Shown here: positions 9,427-18,090 of the stretch, piece after piece | How positions within the stretch are numbered: the first letter of the stretch is position 1 | Layout: each line of letters opens with the position of its first letter | Assembly (NCBI GenBank): GCA_964410485.1 | Contig: CAYPHJ010000003.1 | Coordinates: 27,198-91,197 of the forward strand | Direction: 5' to 3' | DNA: 64,000 bases | DNA from: CAYPHJ01 sp964410485 | GTDB taxonomy: Bacteria; Desulfobacterota; Binatia; UBA9968 | Translations under genes and position numbers: made by a program | Notes under the pieces: generated by a model | What the model saw: only the letters and a program-made list of their open reading frames with translations | The model's database searches: none | Told to the model about the DNA's origin: nothing

Positions 9427-10746
9427 TCAGATCAACCCGAGCCGGCGGATAAAGATCAGGATCACGAGCACGGGACTGACGAAGCGAATCAAGAGGGACC
9501 AGGCAAAGTAAGCAAGGGCAGAGATCTCCCCGGCGCGGAACTCGTGTCTTCGCTCGCTGGCGGTCAGCACCCATCCAGTGAAGAGCGCAATCAGAAGGGC
9601 GCCGATGGGCAATAGAAAATTGGTAGCAAGCCCGTCCATGAAGCCAAGGAACTCCTCTGCCAGATCAGAAGGAATGCCCAATAGGAAAATTGCCGCGCCC
9701 ATTATCCAGCTCGTCCTCATTCGGCTCCAGCCGCGCTCATCGATAAAATAAGCGCAGACCACTTCGAGGAGACTGATAGCGGAAGACAACGCGGCAAACG
9801 TCAGAAGTACGAAAAAGCCGATCGCAACCAGGCCGCCACCCGGGAGTTGGCCGAAAATGGTGGGAAGTGTACGAAAGACCAAGCCGGGGCCCGCGTCGGG
9901 TTCCAGTTCAAACGTAAACACGAGGGGGAAGATAACAAGCCCCGCAATCAAGGCGACCAGGGTATCGGCGACGGCAATAACGCAAGACGATCGCACGAGA
10001 TGTGTGCTACGCGTTATGTAGCTGCCGTAGGTTAACATCGCTCCCATCCCGAGGCTCAGTGAAAAAAGCGCCTGACCCAATGCCTCGAGCACGGCGACTG
10101 GCCCCAGTTTGTGCCATTCGGGCCGCAAGAGAAAATCCACGCCGGCACGCGAGCCTTCTGTTCTCACGGCGTAAATCAAAAGGACGATCAGAAGGCCAAA
10201 TAGCAGCGGCATCATGATTTTATTGCCGCGCTCGATGCCGCGGGAGACTCCGCCCGCGACAATCGTGATCGCAAGGAGCATGAAGATGGCGTGCCAGAAA
10301 ATCTGTAGCAGAGGGTTTCCCGCAAGCTGAGAAAAGAGAGCTACAACCTCTTCCGAGGCTTTACCGGAAAAACTATCGCTCAACGAGAGATAAACGTAGT
10401 GCAGGACCCATCCCCCTACCACCGAATAGTACGACAGGATGACAAAACCGCTGATTACACCGAGCCATCCGGTGACGATCCAGGGCGAACCGGGGCGCAG
10501 GGCGCGAAACGCCCCGACCGCATTACGCTGGGTTCTGCGTCCGATGAGGAATTCCGCTAACATGATGGGGAGACCGACGGCGAGGACACAGCCGATATAT
10601 AGGACGATGAATGCGGCCCCGCCATACTGCCCTGTGATGTAGGGAAACCGCCAGACGTTTCCCAGCCCGACGGCCGATCCGACGGCCGCCAGGACAAAAC
10701 CGAGAGTACCAGACCAACCACCACGCGACAAAGTGTGCTGCTGCAC
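9427..10746 (-). CDS. Sodium-dependent transporter, SNF/NSS (LeuT-like) family
   Basis: A 439-residue inner-membrane protein with 11-12 membrane segments. The N-terminal motif WSGTLGFVLAAVGSAVGLGN is diagnostic of neurotransmitter:sodium symporters; it carries the unwound helix 1 that binds substrate and sodium. NVWRFPYITGQYGGAAFIVL follows directly. Bacterial members import amino acids such as leucine, tryptophan or tyrosine using sodium. The length is slightly short of 12-helix members, which fits the 11-helix bacterial subgroup. It is transcribed alone, with about 120 bases to the next minus-strand gene. The substrate cannot be read from sequence. Confidence 0.93.
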   Translation of the reverse strand: MQQHTLSRGGWSGTLGFVLAAVGSAVGLGNVWRFPYITGQYGGAAFIVLYIGCVLAVGLPIMLAEFLIGRRTQRNAVGAFRALRPGSPWIVTGWLGVISGFVILSYYSVVGGWVLHYVYLSLSDSFSGKASEEVVALFSQLAGNPLLQIFWHAIFMLLAITIVAGGVSRGIERGNKIMMPLLFGLLIVLLIYAVRTEGSRAGVDFLLRPEWHKLGPVAVLEALGQALFSLSLGMGAMLTYGSYITRSTHLVRSSCVIAVADTLVALIAGLVIFPLVFTFELEPDAGPGLVFRTLPTIFGQLPGGGLVAIGFFVLLTFAALSSAISLLEVVCAYFIDERGWSRMRTSWIMGAAIFLLGIPSDLAEEFLGFMDGLATNFLLPIGALLIALFTGWVLTASERRHEFRAGEISALAYFAWSLLIRFVSPVLVILIFIRRLGLI

Positions 10747-10864
10747 GATAACCCTCCGGGCCGTTAACGGCAGTTCTCTTTCACCTCAATAAATGTTTGT
10801 TGCCGCTTTGGCAACGGCATGACTCGAGGACTGGACTCAAAGTGGTGGGTGATCTCCCGTCGAA

Positions 10865-12652
10865 TTACTCAACCTCGCAACTCTCCACTCTCGGATCTCT
10901 CGCTTCGTGGACACAGGGGAGCGTCACGGTAAAGACCGAGCCGGTACCCGGCCGGCTTTGGACAGTGACGGTGCCCCCGAGGATCTCTGTAAAAGTCTTG
11001 ACGATATGCAAGCCCAGGCCGACGCCTCCTTGCGTCCTTGTCCGCGAGCCGTCGAGTTGGCGAAACTTCTCAAAGATCAGCGGCAAGTCCTCAGCCGCAA
11101 TGCCAACACCGCTATCAGCGACAGCGATCTCGATTCGGCTCGTTCCCGCCTGACGGCACGCCGATACCGTGACATGGCCTTGCTCGGTAAACTTGAGCGC
11201 ATTGTTGATCAGGTTCTGTAAGACGCGCTTGAGCTTTTCGCGATCTGTCCGAAGCGTCGGAAGGTTTCGTGGATACTCCCACCGCAGGCTAACGGGCTTA
11301 CCGAGCGGGTACTCGTACAGGAGTCTTAGAGCGTCTAGAAAGTTGGAAAGTGGAAATTCATCTGTTTCAACCACTATCGCACCGGCTTCGATCTTGGTCG
11401 CATCCATGATGCTGTTCACCATTGCCAGCAACTCATTCGAGTGGCGCGACACCTTTTCCAGCGCTCTGACTTGCTCCGGGGCAATCGGTCCCAGCATTCC
11501 TTCCTGCACGATCTTGGTGTAGCCGGCGATCACATTCAAAGGCGTGCGCAGCTCGTGGGACATAACACTCAAAAACTCGTCCTTTGCGCGCTGGGCGTTC
11601 TTTTGCTGGGTGACGTTTCGGATGATGCAGACGAAGGCGACGGGCCGTTGCTCGGAGTCGCGCATCGCGTAGGACGATGTGCTCACGACGGTCATATCCG
11701 GGCGGGGCGCGGGAAGGTTTGTTTCCAGGTCATGCAAGAAGCCGCTCAAGATCAACCGATCGAGTTGGGCTTCTGGCGGCGCCAGCAGCTGTGACAAACT
11801 TTGAACCGGCGTGCCGATGAGCTCTGACTCCGCGCGATTGAACATCCGGCATGCGGCGCGGTTGGCGACGCGCACGACTCCTCGGTGATCGAGGACCAGA
11901 AGGGCATCGGCCATGGCATTGATGATTTGGTGCGCGGCAAAAGCGGGCGTGATGTCGACGAGACGGTAACGCCAGGTCGCGCGAGCCGTAAGCGCAACGA
12001 ATCCCAGGATCGCCAGATAGCCCATCGGATACAGCTCAATTCCCAGCGCGGGCAGGTAGTCCACCGAAGCCAAATAGGCAACCGAGAAAGCGATCAGCAG
12101 CGCTCGACTGCGCTGTTTGCTGGTGGGCTCCGTCGCGGCACAATACGCTGCCCAGTAATGGCGCAGGCTAAGAGCCATCAGGAAAAAGAAAAATGCGAGA
12201 AAGCCGAAACTGAGCCAGCCATATCTGGGATAATACCCCCAGCTATAGCGATAAAGGCCCGAAATAAAAACGTCCGTCGAGATGATCGTTAAGAGAAAAG
12301 CGCAGCCCAACAGCCACGCCAGCCAGACCCGCTTCTTATAGACGGCTCCGACCTGAAGTATCTTTACGGTGAAGTGATAGACAGAGGCGGGAATCAAAGT
12401 GATGCCCAGGTGGCCTACCATGGCCCAGCGGAGCGCTTCGTTTTCGGTCTCAGCGCCGTACATGAGCGAGTAGCCCAGTAACCAGATCCCCGCCGTGCCG
12501 GTCATGATGAAAAATGAAAGGCTCACACGGGCATGGCGCTCATGAACCAGAATAATCAGGCCGAGAGACAGTATGGCGATCGCCGTGAGCAGCGTCGGCA
12601 AGGTGTGTGCGTGGATGTTGTAGTATTCGAGATTGAGCGGGGGCAGAGTCAT
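10865..12652 (-). CDS. 7TM-PAS sensor histidine kinase
   Basis: A 595-residue kinase. The first 240 residues contain seven predicted membrane segments of the histidine-kinase N-terminal 7TM type. A PAS domain follows (near 245-365, with LLVLDHRGVVRVANRAACRM). HisKA comes next, with the phosphorylated His in FLSVMSHELRTPLNVIAGY. HATPase_c has an N-box (VLQNLINNALKFTEQG), G1 (DSGVGI), F (IFEKFRQ) and G2 (GGVGLGLHIV). It is the last gene of a minus-strand operon after the lytic transglycosylase and the amidotransferase-like hydrolase, 17 bases after the latter. That suggests a link to cell-wall or glutamyl metabolism, but this is inference. No receiver gene is in the operon. Confidence 0.9.
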   Translation of the reverse strand: MTLPPLNLEYYNIHAHTLPTLLTAIAILSLGLIILVHERHARVSLSFFIMTGTAGIWLLGYSLMYGAETENEALRWAMVGHLGITLIPASVYHFTVKILQVGAVYKKRVWLAWLLGCAFLLTIISTDVFISGLYRYSWGYYPRYGWLSFGFLAFFFFLMALSLRHYWAAYCAATEPTSKQRSRALLIAFSVAYLASVDYLPALGIELYPMGYLAILGFVALTARATWRYRLVDITPAFAAHQIINAMADALLVLDHRGVVRVANRAACRMFNRAESELIGTPVQSLSQLLAPPEAQLDRLILSGFLHDLETNLPAPRPDMTVVSTSSYAMRDSEQRPVAFVCIIRNVTQQKNAQRAKDEFLSVMSHELRTPLNVIAGYTKIVQEGMLGPIAPEQVRALEKVSRHSNELLAMVNSIMDATKIEAGAIVVETDEFPLSNFLDALRLLYEYPLGKPVSLRWEYPRNLPTLRTDREKLKRVLQNLINNALKFTEQGHVTVSACRQAGTSRIEIAVADSGVGIAAEDLPLIFEKFRQLDGSRTRTQGGVGLGLHIVKTFTEILGGTVTVQSRPGTGSVFTVTLPCVHEARDPRVESCEVE

Positions 12653-12669
12653 AAAGCGATCGCGGCGCG

Positions 12670-13437
12670 CTACAGGGCGGCAATAAGACGCTTACAAGCG
12701 GACACGAAGAAGGAAAAGATTCGTTGCTGGTGGCGGTAACGCGGGGCCAGAGCTTCCGGGTGCCATTGGACACCCAAGACAAAAGAATGCCGCGGGCTCT
12801 CGATGCCTTCGATCACTCCATCGCCTGCCGTCGCGTTGACGATCAGACCCTTGCCCGGTTTTTTCACGGCCTGATGGTGAGTCGTGTTGACCTCCACGGT
12901 ATTGCGCCCGAGAATCCGGTGAAGCTGGGTGCCGGGTTTTACCATGATCGCGTGCCCGCCACGGGTTTTTTTTTCGCTCAATTGGTGTTCGGCTGCGTGC
13001 GGAAGCTGCGTGGCAATATCCTGATAGAGCGATCCTCCAAGCGCGACGTTGATCGCCTGTGCCCCACCGCAAATGCCGAGCAAGGGCAAGTCACGCGCAA
13101 GAGCGACGGCCACCAGTTCCAATTCGAACCGGGTTCTTTCCGGCTTCACCTCCCCAAGGGCCGCGACACGTTTCTCCCCGTAGTGCCGCGGGTGAATGTC
13201 GAAGTTGCCGCCGCTGATCAACAGCCCGTCGAGGCGGTCTAAAATGCGTCTAGGAGAGGATTTCGAAACCGTGGGGGAAAGCAACAAGGGCAAGCCACCG
13301 GCGGCTTCGATGGCGCGGCAGTAGCGCTGGGATAAAAACAAAGTCGTTTCCTTGTAAATGCTCGCGTGGGAGTTGCGGCTCGAGAGGTCAGCGGTAATCC
13401 CGATCACAGGCACGCGCGCTGTTGCGTGTGGACTCAT
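12670..13437 (-). CDS. Gamma-glutamyl-gamma-aminobutyrate hydrolase family protein (class I GATase-like)
   Basis: A 255-residue stand-alone class I glutamine-amidotransferase-fold hydrolase of the PuuD type. The nucleophile cysteine is in LGICGGAQAINVALGG, and the His-Glu pair is in GVQWHPEAL. PuuD releases GABA from gamma-glutamyl-GABA in putrescine breakdown; family members cleave other gamma-glutamyl amides. No other putrescine genes are present. Its start overlaps the end of the lytic transglycosylase by four bases (ATGA), so the two are translationally coupled. Possibly it acts on peptidoglycan-derived glutamyl compounds, but that is only inference from context. Confidence 0.9.
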   Translation of the reverse strand: MSPHATARVPVIGITADLSSRNSHASIYKETTLFLSQRYCRAIEAAGGLPLLLSPTVSKSSPRRILDRLDGLLISGGNFDIHPRHYGEKRVAALGEVKPERTRFELELVAVALARDLPLLGICGGAQAINVALGGSLYQDIATQLPHAAEHQLSEKKTRGGHAIMVKPGTQLHRILGRNTVEVNTTHHQAVKKPGKGLIVNATAGDGVIEGIESPRHSFVLGVQWHPEALAPRYRHQQRIFSFFVSACKRLIAAL

Positions 13438-15470
13438 CCGGACTGTTGGTAGAGGCGGCGATATATATGATGGTTGCGCAGCACGAGCTTGACGTAGTTT
13501 CGAGTTTCGAGGTAGGGAATACGCTCCACGAACTCTTCCATATCCTCAGTGACGATCTGCTTTTCCCAGCGGTCCACGGCGTTTTCTCCCGCGTTATAAG
13601 CGGCAATTGCCTTGGGCCAATTGTTCGAATACCGCCCCAACAGGTCCTTGAGGTACTCAGTGCCGAGCGTCAAGTTCAGTTCGGGATCGAAGAGATCCTC
13701 GCTCGAGGGCGGTGGCAGCCCTAGTTGCTTTGCGACCCTTCGCGCCGTGGGAGGGATGACTTGCATCAGGCCGAGAGCAAAGGCAGGAGAGCGCGCAGAG
13801 CTATCGAACAAACTTTCTTGCCGAATCAGCGCAACGACCAGATATGGATCGAGATTGCGCTCTTGCGCCTTGCTTTGAATCATTTCCCAGTAGGCCAGAG
13901 GATAGCGAAACCTTTGCCTGTCACCGACCGCATCAGAAAGTTGGTTGGCGATGGCGAGGCTTCGATTGTAGGCCCGGCTACGAAAATACTCACGCATCAA
14001 CAGAGCCCGCAACCGGTCCTGACCGCCGGCCATGCGATTGATTTCATCAAGCTCTGTGACAGCGAGTTGATGGAGAGCGATATCGGCCAACGTGCGGGCA
14101 CGAGAAAGATGAAATTCGACCGCCGGGTCGATCGGTGGATCTTCTTCGGCCGCTGAGACAGAGCCACCGATGGGAACCGCGTCGATGAAGGATCCAAGCC
14201 GTTCGAGGGCACGCACGGCCATGTGATGATAGTAGGACTCCGGTCCTGCTCGATAAACCTGACGATAAAGCTCCTTTGCCTGCTCGATGTCGCCCGATTT
14301 TTCGACGCAGCGGCTCTGCCAGTAAAGCCCCGCGGTTCTTAAGCCACTCTGGCTCCCGTGAGCGGCCAGGCGCCCAAAGGCCTCGTGGGCTGCCGTTAGA
14401 TCTCCGTTGCGATAGTGCAACCACGCCAGCCGCCACATGGCGTCGTCGGCCGGCTGGCTGGCCGGAAATCGTGCCGGGATTCTGTTGTAGAGCGCCATGG
14501 CCAAGCTACTTTTTCCCAGTGCTTCATAAATGTACGCAGTGGCGAATTGGGATCGCGCGACATAAGTGCTCTTGGGATGTCGCTCAATTACCTGACGGAA
14601 GTAGTCGAGCGCCGGCAGGTTGTCGTGCCGATTCCAGAGAATCTGGCCGAGCTGGTAAAGAGCTTTGGCAGCTTCCGGCTTTGCAGAATAGCCAGCGGCA
14701 ATCTCCTTCAAAAACGGCATCGCTTCGACCCGTTTTCTCACCGCAAGGTGGACATCCGCCAAGCTCGTAAGCAGACGCAGCCGGAACTCGGGTCCCGGAG
14801 CGGCGTTCAATAACTTTTTATAGAGACTTGCCGCCTCACCGTGCTCCCGCTCCTTGACGAGACGATCGGCTTCTTCAAGAATGGCCTGGCGCGTCGTAAG
14901 ACCGAATTGATCGGGATCATCGGCACGCAACCGGGCGATTTCTTTGCGGGCCGCGGCGCCCCAATGGGAGCCCGGGTAGACGGCGCGGAATTCCTGGTAA
15001 AGCGTGTATGCTTGCGCGTTATTGCCGCGAGCCTGTTCGACCGTTGCTTGGAGATAAAACGCTTCCTCAGCTATTCCCTGGTTGCCGGTTTTGATGCCGC
15101 GCAGCGACCGCAGCTTAGCCATGGCCTCCGCATACTTCGCCTCAGCGATATCGATCTTTGCTTGTTGGAGTTCGGCCGCGTGAAACCAAATACTCTGCGG
15201 ATACTCGGCCCTGAGACGCGCCGCCAGGCGCCGCGACAATTCCAAACCCTCTTGTTTGAATGCAATTGCTGCCAGATAGTAGAGGCTGTAGTCCACCAGT
15301 GGATGTTTCGCCTCTAGGATTTGTTCCAGAATTTCTCTGGCCGGTTCCAGATTGCCGGCGGAGAAGTGCCCATGGGCCTGGCCAAACAATGCCGCTGAGT
15401 CCAGCTCTTGCCCCGCGACGGGTCGCTGGGCCACCAGCAGGACAATCACGAACAGCAGCATAGCGCGCAT
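13434..15470 (-). CDS. slt: Soluble lytic murein transglycosylase (Slt70-like)
   Basis: A 678-residue exported enzyme that cleaves the MurNAc-GlcNAc bond of peptidoglycan with formation of 1,6-anhydro-MurNAc. The signal peptide is MLLFVIVLLVAQRPVAG. About 450 residues of TPR-like helical repeats form the U-shaped domain, followed by the catalytic domain. The general acid is the Glu in LIRQESLFD; GLMQVIPPTA and AYNAGENAVDRW complete the family-1 motifs. The only longer start is a TTG at 15509, so I took ATG 15470; no clear ribosome site is visible. First gene of the operon with the PuuD-like hydrolase and the 7TM kinase. Confidence 0.93.
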   Translation of the reverse strand: MRAMLLFVIVLLVAQRPVAGQELDSAALFGQAHGHFSAGNLEPAREILEQILEAKHPLVDYSLYYLAAIAFKQEGLELSRRLAARLRAEYPQSIWFHAAELQQAKIDIAEAKYAEAMAKLRSLRGIKTGNQGIAEEAFYLQATVEQARGNNAQAYTLYQEFRAVYPGSHWGAAARKEIARLRADDPDQFGLTTRQAILEEADRLVKEREHGEAASLYKKLLNAAPGPEFRLRLLTSLADVHLAVRKRVEAMPFLKEIAAGYSAKPEAAKALYQLGQILWNRHDNLPALDYFRQVIERHPKSTYVARSQFATAYIYEALGKSSLAMALYNRIPARFPASQPADDAMWRLAWLHYRNGDLTAAHEAFGRLAAHGSQSGLRTAGLYWQSRCVEKSGDIEQAKELYRQVYRAGPESYYHHMAVRALERLGSFIDAVPIGGSVSAAEEDPPIDPAVEFHLSRARTLADIALHQLAVTELDEINRMAGGQDRLRALLMREYFRSRAYNRSLAIANQLSDAVGDRQRFRYPLAYWEMIQSKAQERNLDPYLVVALIRQESLFDSSARSPAFALGLMQVIPPTARRVAKQLGLPPPSSEDLFDPELNLTLGTEYLKDLLGRYSNNWPKAIAAYNAGENAVDRWEKQIVTEDMEEFVERIPYLETRNYVKLVLRNHHIYRRLYQQSG

Positions 15471-15602
15471 TGCCAGAGTGTAGCGGAGGTATGCGGCGGA
15501 TTCAACCAAAACTGCGGCCGGGCGTCTCGGGTATCGAACGCGGATTGTTCATAATCACGAGACCGGTATCGAAACGATAAGCTCTTTCGGATTGTCCGCG
15601 GT

Positions 15603-15742
15603 CTAGCAGGTTGCTGAAAAACTCTCCGTTCACCCTTCGAGAACCTCAGGGCAAACGGAGAGGAACTTGAAATGAGTAGGGATTTCCGTTCCATGCTGAG
15701 ACCTGTCGAAGCATTCCGAATCTTTTTTCAGCAACCTGCTAG
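15603..15742. repeat. 140 bp MITE-like palindromic element, copy A
   Basis: Terminal inverted repeats: left CTAGCAGGTTGCTGAAAAA, right TTTTTTCAGCAACCTGCTAG. Inside are two further stem-loops: CTCTCCGTTCACCC... pairing with ...AACGGAGAG, and a second one containing TTCCATGCTGAG/GTCGAAGCATT. Copy B at 59117-59255 is nearly identical and in the same orientation; copy C at 19272-19410 is diverged and inverted. No coding capacity. Directly upstream (15561-15602) is GGTATCGAAACGATAAGCTC, which is shared with the hairpin at 24165-24221. Confidence 0.85.
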
Positions 15743-15810
15743 GGACTCGAGTCCCAGGTCTTGCGTTGGGGAGGGGAGAACTCGGGACTTTAGACCTGAG
15801 ACTCGAAACA
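15743..15810. repeat. GAGTCTC-type palindromic repeat, copy 1
   Basis: An inverted repeat abutting the MITE-like element: CGAGTCCCAGGTC near 15748-15760 pairs with GACCTGAGACTCG near 15794-15806. Its reverse complement is nearly identical to the copy at 59033-59102, and a shorter copy lies at 45717-45775. Shared core words are CAACGCGAGACC and CGAGTCTCAGG. Confidence 0.7.
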
Positions 15811-15973
15811 AGTGACTGTGCCATTCGCCCCTCCAAAACTCATCGTTACGGCATTCGGGTTTACCTCCATGAATCATGCGGGCAAGCTAGCGCGAGTTGT
15901 TTTTTAGGCCGCTGAAAGCTATGGTTTTGGACGGCAACGGCGCGCACAAATAGAAACCAGCAGGAGGGCAAGT

Positions 15974-16405
15974 TTGAAGATCGAAGGCAGTTATACGTTT
16001 AACGCGCCCCGGGAACGAGTGTGGCAGGTCCTGCTCGATCCAAAGATCATGGCCCAGTGCATGCCGGGTTGCGAAAATTTGAACGAGGTCGGGCCCGACC
16101 AGTATGAAGCTACGATGAAAGTGGGGATCGCTGCCGTGAAAGGGACTTACAGAGGCAAAGTCTCGATCAAAGACAAGCAGCCCCCATCGCATTATGTGTT
16201 GAGCGGCGCGGGCTCCGGCGGTCCCGGCTTTATGCAAGGCGAGGTGGCGATCGATCTCGAGGAGAACGATGGACGGACCGTTCTCAAGTACAGCACCGAT
16301 GCTCAGGTCGGCGGCCTGATCGCGAGCATTGGACAGCGCATGCTGAACGGCGTCGCCAAGATGATGGTAGATCAATTTTTTAAAAAAATAGAAACATTCG
16401 TCTGA
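15974..16405 (+). CDS. CoxG-like SRPBCC carbon monoxide dehydrogenase subunit G family protein
   Basis: A 143-residue START/SRPBCC-fold protein. MKIEGSYTFNAPRERVWQVL and DPKIMAQCMPGCENL are typical of CoxG, which in carboxydotrophs helps anchor or mature molybdenum CO dehydrogenase. The CoxL/M/S genes are absent here, and solitary CoxG-like proteins are common, so it may instead bind a lipid or aromatic ligand. Start is TTG 15974, supported by AGGAGG at 15962-15967. No signal peptide; the C-terminal membrane tail found in some CoxG proteins is missing. Family confident, role uncertain. Confidence 0.85.
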   Translation: MKIEGSYTFNAPRERVWQVLLDPKIMAQCMPGCENLNEVGPDQYEATMKVGIAAVKGTYRGKVSIKDKQPPSHYVLSGAGSGGPGFMQGEVAIDLEENDGRTVLKYSTDAQVGGLIASIGQRMLNGVAKMMVDQFFKKIETFV

Positions 16406-16477
16406 TGGGGGAGCATGGCGGTCGTTCCGAGGAGCCCTTCGGCGTTAGTCAGGATAAACTCCACGACAAAGAACCTG

Positions 16478-16503
16478 CTTTTTTCCGCCGTGAACGGAAA
16501 AAG
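16478..16503. terminator. Hairpin after the CoxG-like gene
   Basis: CTTTTTTCCG (16478-16487), loop CCGTGAA, then CGGAAAAAG (16495-16503). The stem is nine base pairs with one extra T. It starts about 70 bases past the stop codon. The A/T-rich stem could work as a terminator in either direction. Confidence 0.4.
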
Positions 16504-16512
16504 AAACATAAA

Positions 16513-16540
16513 GCAGATCCTTCACTTCGTTCAGGATGAC
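16513..16540. repeat. Dispersed repeat fragment (AGATCCTTC...TCAGGATGAC type)
   Basis: The stretch GCAGATCCTTCACTTCGTTC followed by AGGATGAC is a well-known dispersed intergenic word in many environmental bacterial genomes. Here it is a single short copy between the CoxG-like gene and the glycosyltransferase. Confidence 0.45.
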
Positions 16541-16642
16541 AATGCGGCTGTGGGAAAGGGGCAGAAAGCATTTATTTCTGCGGGACGAGCGTAAGATCTT
16601 GAATAATTTTCCGGTGTTCTGAAATCTTCGGCAGCGAAATCC

Positions 16643-17476
16643 ATGCAACCTGTTGTGAGCGTTGTGATACCCACCCACAATCGCTGGCCGATGGTCGGCG
16701 AGGCGGTCGATTCCGTTTTGGCCCAGAGCTACCGTGATTTCGAGTTGATTGTGGTGGATGACGGCTCAACCGATGAGACAGCAGATCAACTCTCCAGATA
16801 TCCGTTCGCGATCCGTTTGGTATCGCGGCCGCGAAAGGGAGTTGCGGCTGCCCGCAACTTTGGCGTAAGCCTCGCGACGGGGCGGTATATTGCGTTTCTC
16901 GACTCGGATGATTTTTGGTTGCCGAAGAAACTCGCCGTGCAGACGGCGTTCATGCAGGCGAACCCCGCGGTCGAGATCTGCCAGACCGAGGAAATCTGGG
17001 TGCGCCATGGCGTGAGAATCAATCCCAAAACCAAGCACCAAAAGGCCTCAGGCGATATCTTTCGCCGTAGTCTCGAGCTCTGTCTGGTAAGTCCTTCCGC
17101 CGTCATGATGACAAGGGATCTATTTATTGCAGCGGGTGGGTTTGATGAGGCTTTTCCGGTTTGCGAAGACTATGACTTGTGGTTACGTATTGCGGCGTGC
17201 CGGCCTGTTTCACTCGTGCCGCAGGCGCTGGTCGTGAAGCGGGGAGGACATGCGGACCAATTGTCGCACTCAACGTGGGGTATGGATCGTTACCGAATTG
17301 CGGCATTATACAAGCTCATGCGGCAGGGTCTCGATGCTGAAAAACGAGAATGGGTCTTACGGGAGTTGAAGCGCAAAGTGGCAATTCTCGCCGGCGGTGC
17401 CCGAAAGCGCGGGAAAGAAGCCGAGGCGGCGGCTTACCAGTCCATGTTGGTGAGGTTTGTCGAAGATGAGTGCTAG
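16643..17476 (+). CDS. Family 2 glycosyltransferase
   Basis: A 277-residue GT-A-fold glycosyltransferase. The N-terminal pattern VVSVVIPTHNRWPMVGEAVD is typical of GT2, the nucleotide-binding region has VVDDGSTDET, and the metal-binding DxD-type motif is in IAFLDSDDFW. The later VCEDYDLWLRIA matches the ED(Y/W)DLWLR acceptor/catalytic motif of GT2. No membrane segment, so it transfers a sugar at the inner face of the membrane or in the cytoplasm. Acceptor unknown. Its end overlaps the next gene by 11 bases, indicating a common transcript with the unknown protein and the SPL-like gene. Confidence 0.9.
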   Translation: MQPVVSVVIPTHNRWPMVGEAVDSVLAQSYRDFELIVVDDGSTDETADQLSRYPFAIRLVSRPRKGVAAARNFGVSLATGRYIAFLDSDDFWLPKKLAVQTAFMQANPAVEICQTEEIWVRHGVRINPKTKHQKASGDIFRRSLELCLVSPSAVMMTRDLFIAAGGFDEAFPVCEDYDLWLRIAACRPVSLVPQALVVKRGGHADQLSHSTWGMDRYRIAALYKLMRQGLDAEKREWVLRELKRKVAILAGGARKRGKEAEAAAYQSMLVRFVEDEC

Positions 17477-18035
17477 GGATGCGAGCGACCTGCAGGAGCA
17501 GATTCGCGATTATGCGGGGGAGAAAGCTTTTCACCCGCAAACGATCGAGCGCTGGTTGGCTTGGGACGAGCCTGATAGGGCCGCGCTCTTTCGTCTTGCC
17601 ACAGGACTGAAGATCGGCGAAAACCATCTGCGTGATCTGATGGACTGGCTCGAGGAAATCGCCTTGCGTGACCGGGTCAGGATCCGCGATATTCTGCAGC
17701 GCCGGACACTGATGGCCAGTGAAACCGATCCGCGGCTCGGGCGAGCGGACAAGCTCAAGCGAATCAAGGAAGAGCTGCGCCGGTTGCGTTTGCCGCGCTT
17801 GGCTGCGTTGGAGGACGCGATAAGCGCCCACATTCGTGACTTGAAGCTGCATCCGCAAATCAAGGTGTCGGTTGCGCCCGGATTGGAGGGTGGGCGGTTG
17901 CACGTGGAGTTTGCCGCATTGACACAAGATGAGTTGCAATCCGCAGTCGGCAAGCTGGCCCGCGCTGCCGAGACGCAGTCCGTGCGAGAGATTTTTGCGC
18001 TCCTGGACGGCCAAGAGCTCGAGCATAGCGGGTAA
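17466..18035 (+). CDS. Unknown helical protein upstream of SPL-like gene
   Basis: A 189-residue, highly charged cytoplasmic protein I cannot assign. It looks mainly helical. A C-terminal stretch (KVSVAPGLEGGRLHVEF followed by a helix) has the strand-turn-strand-helix look of ParB C-terminal dimerisation domains, but no ParB nuclease or DNA-binding motif is present, so this is only weak resemblance. A middle basic segment (ADKLKRIKEELRRLRLPRL) may be coiled coil. ATG 17466 with GAGG upstream is preferred over a TTG at 17457. It lies between the glycosyltransferase (overlap) and the SPL-like radical SAM gene (55-base gap), and may be a partner of the latter. Confidence 0.65.
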   Translation: MSARDASDLQEQIRDYAGEKAFHPQTIERWLAWDEPDRAALFRLATGLKIGENHLRDLMDWLEEIALRDRVRIRDILQRRTLMASETDPRLGRADKLKRIKEELRRLRLPRLAALEDAISAHIRDLKLHPQIKVSVAPGLEGGRLHVEFAALTQDELQSAVGKLARAAETQSVREIFALLDGQELEHSG

Positions 18036-18090
18036 AAGGGGAGGGAGTTCGGCCCGGGTGGCAACCTGTTGATCTTTTTGAACTCTGTCA

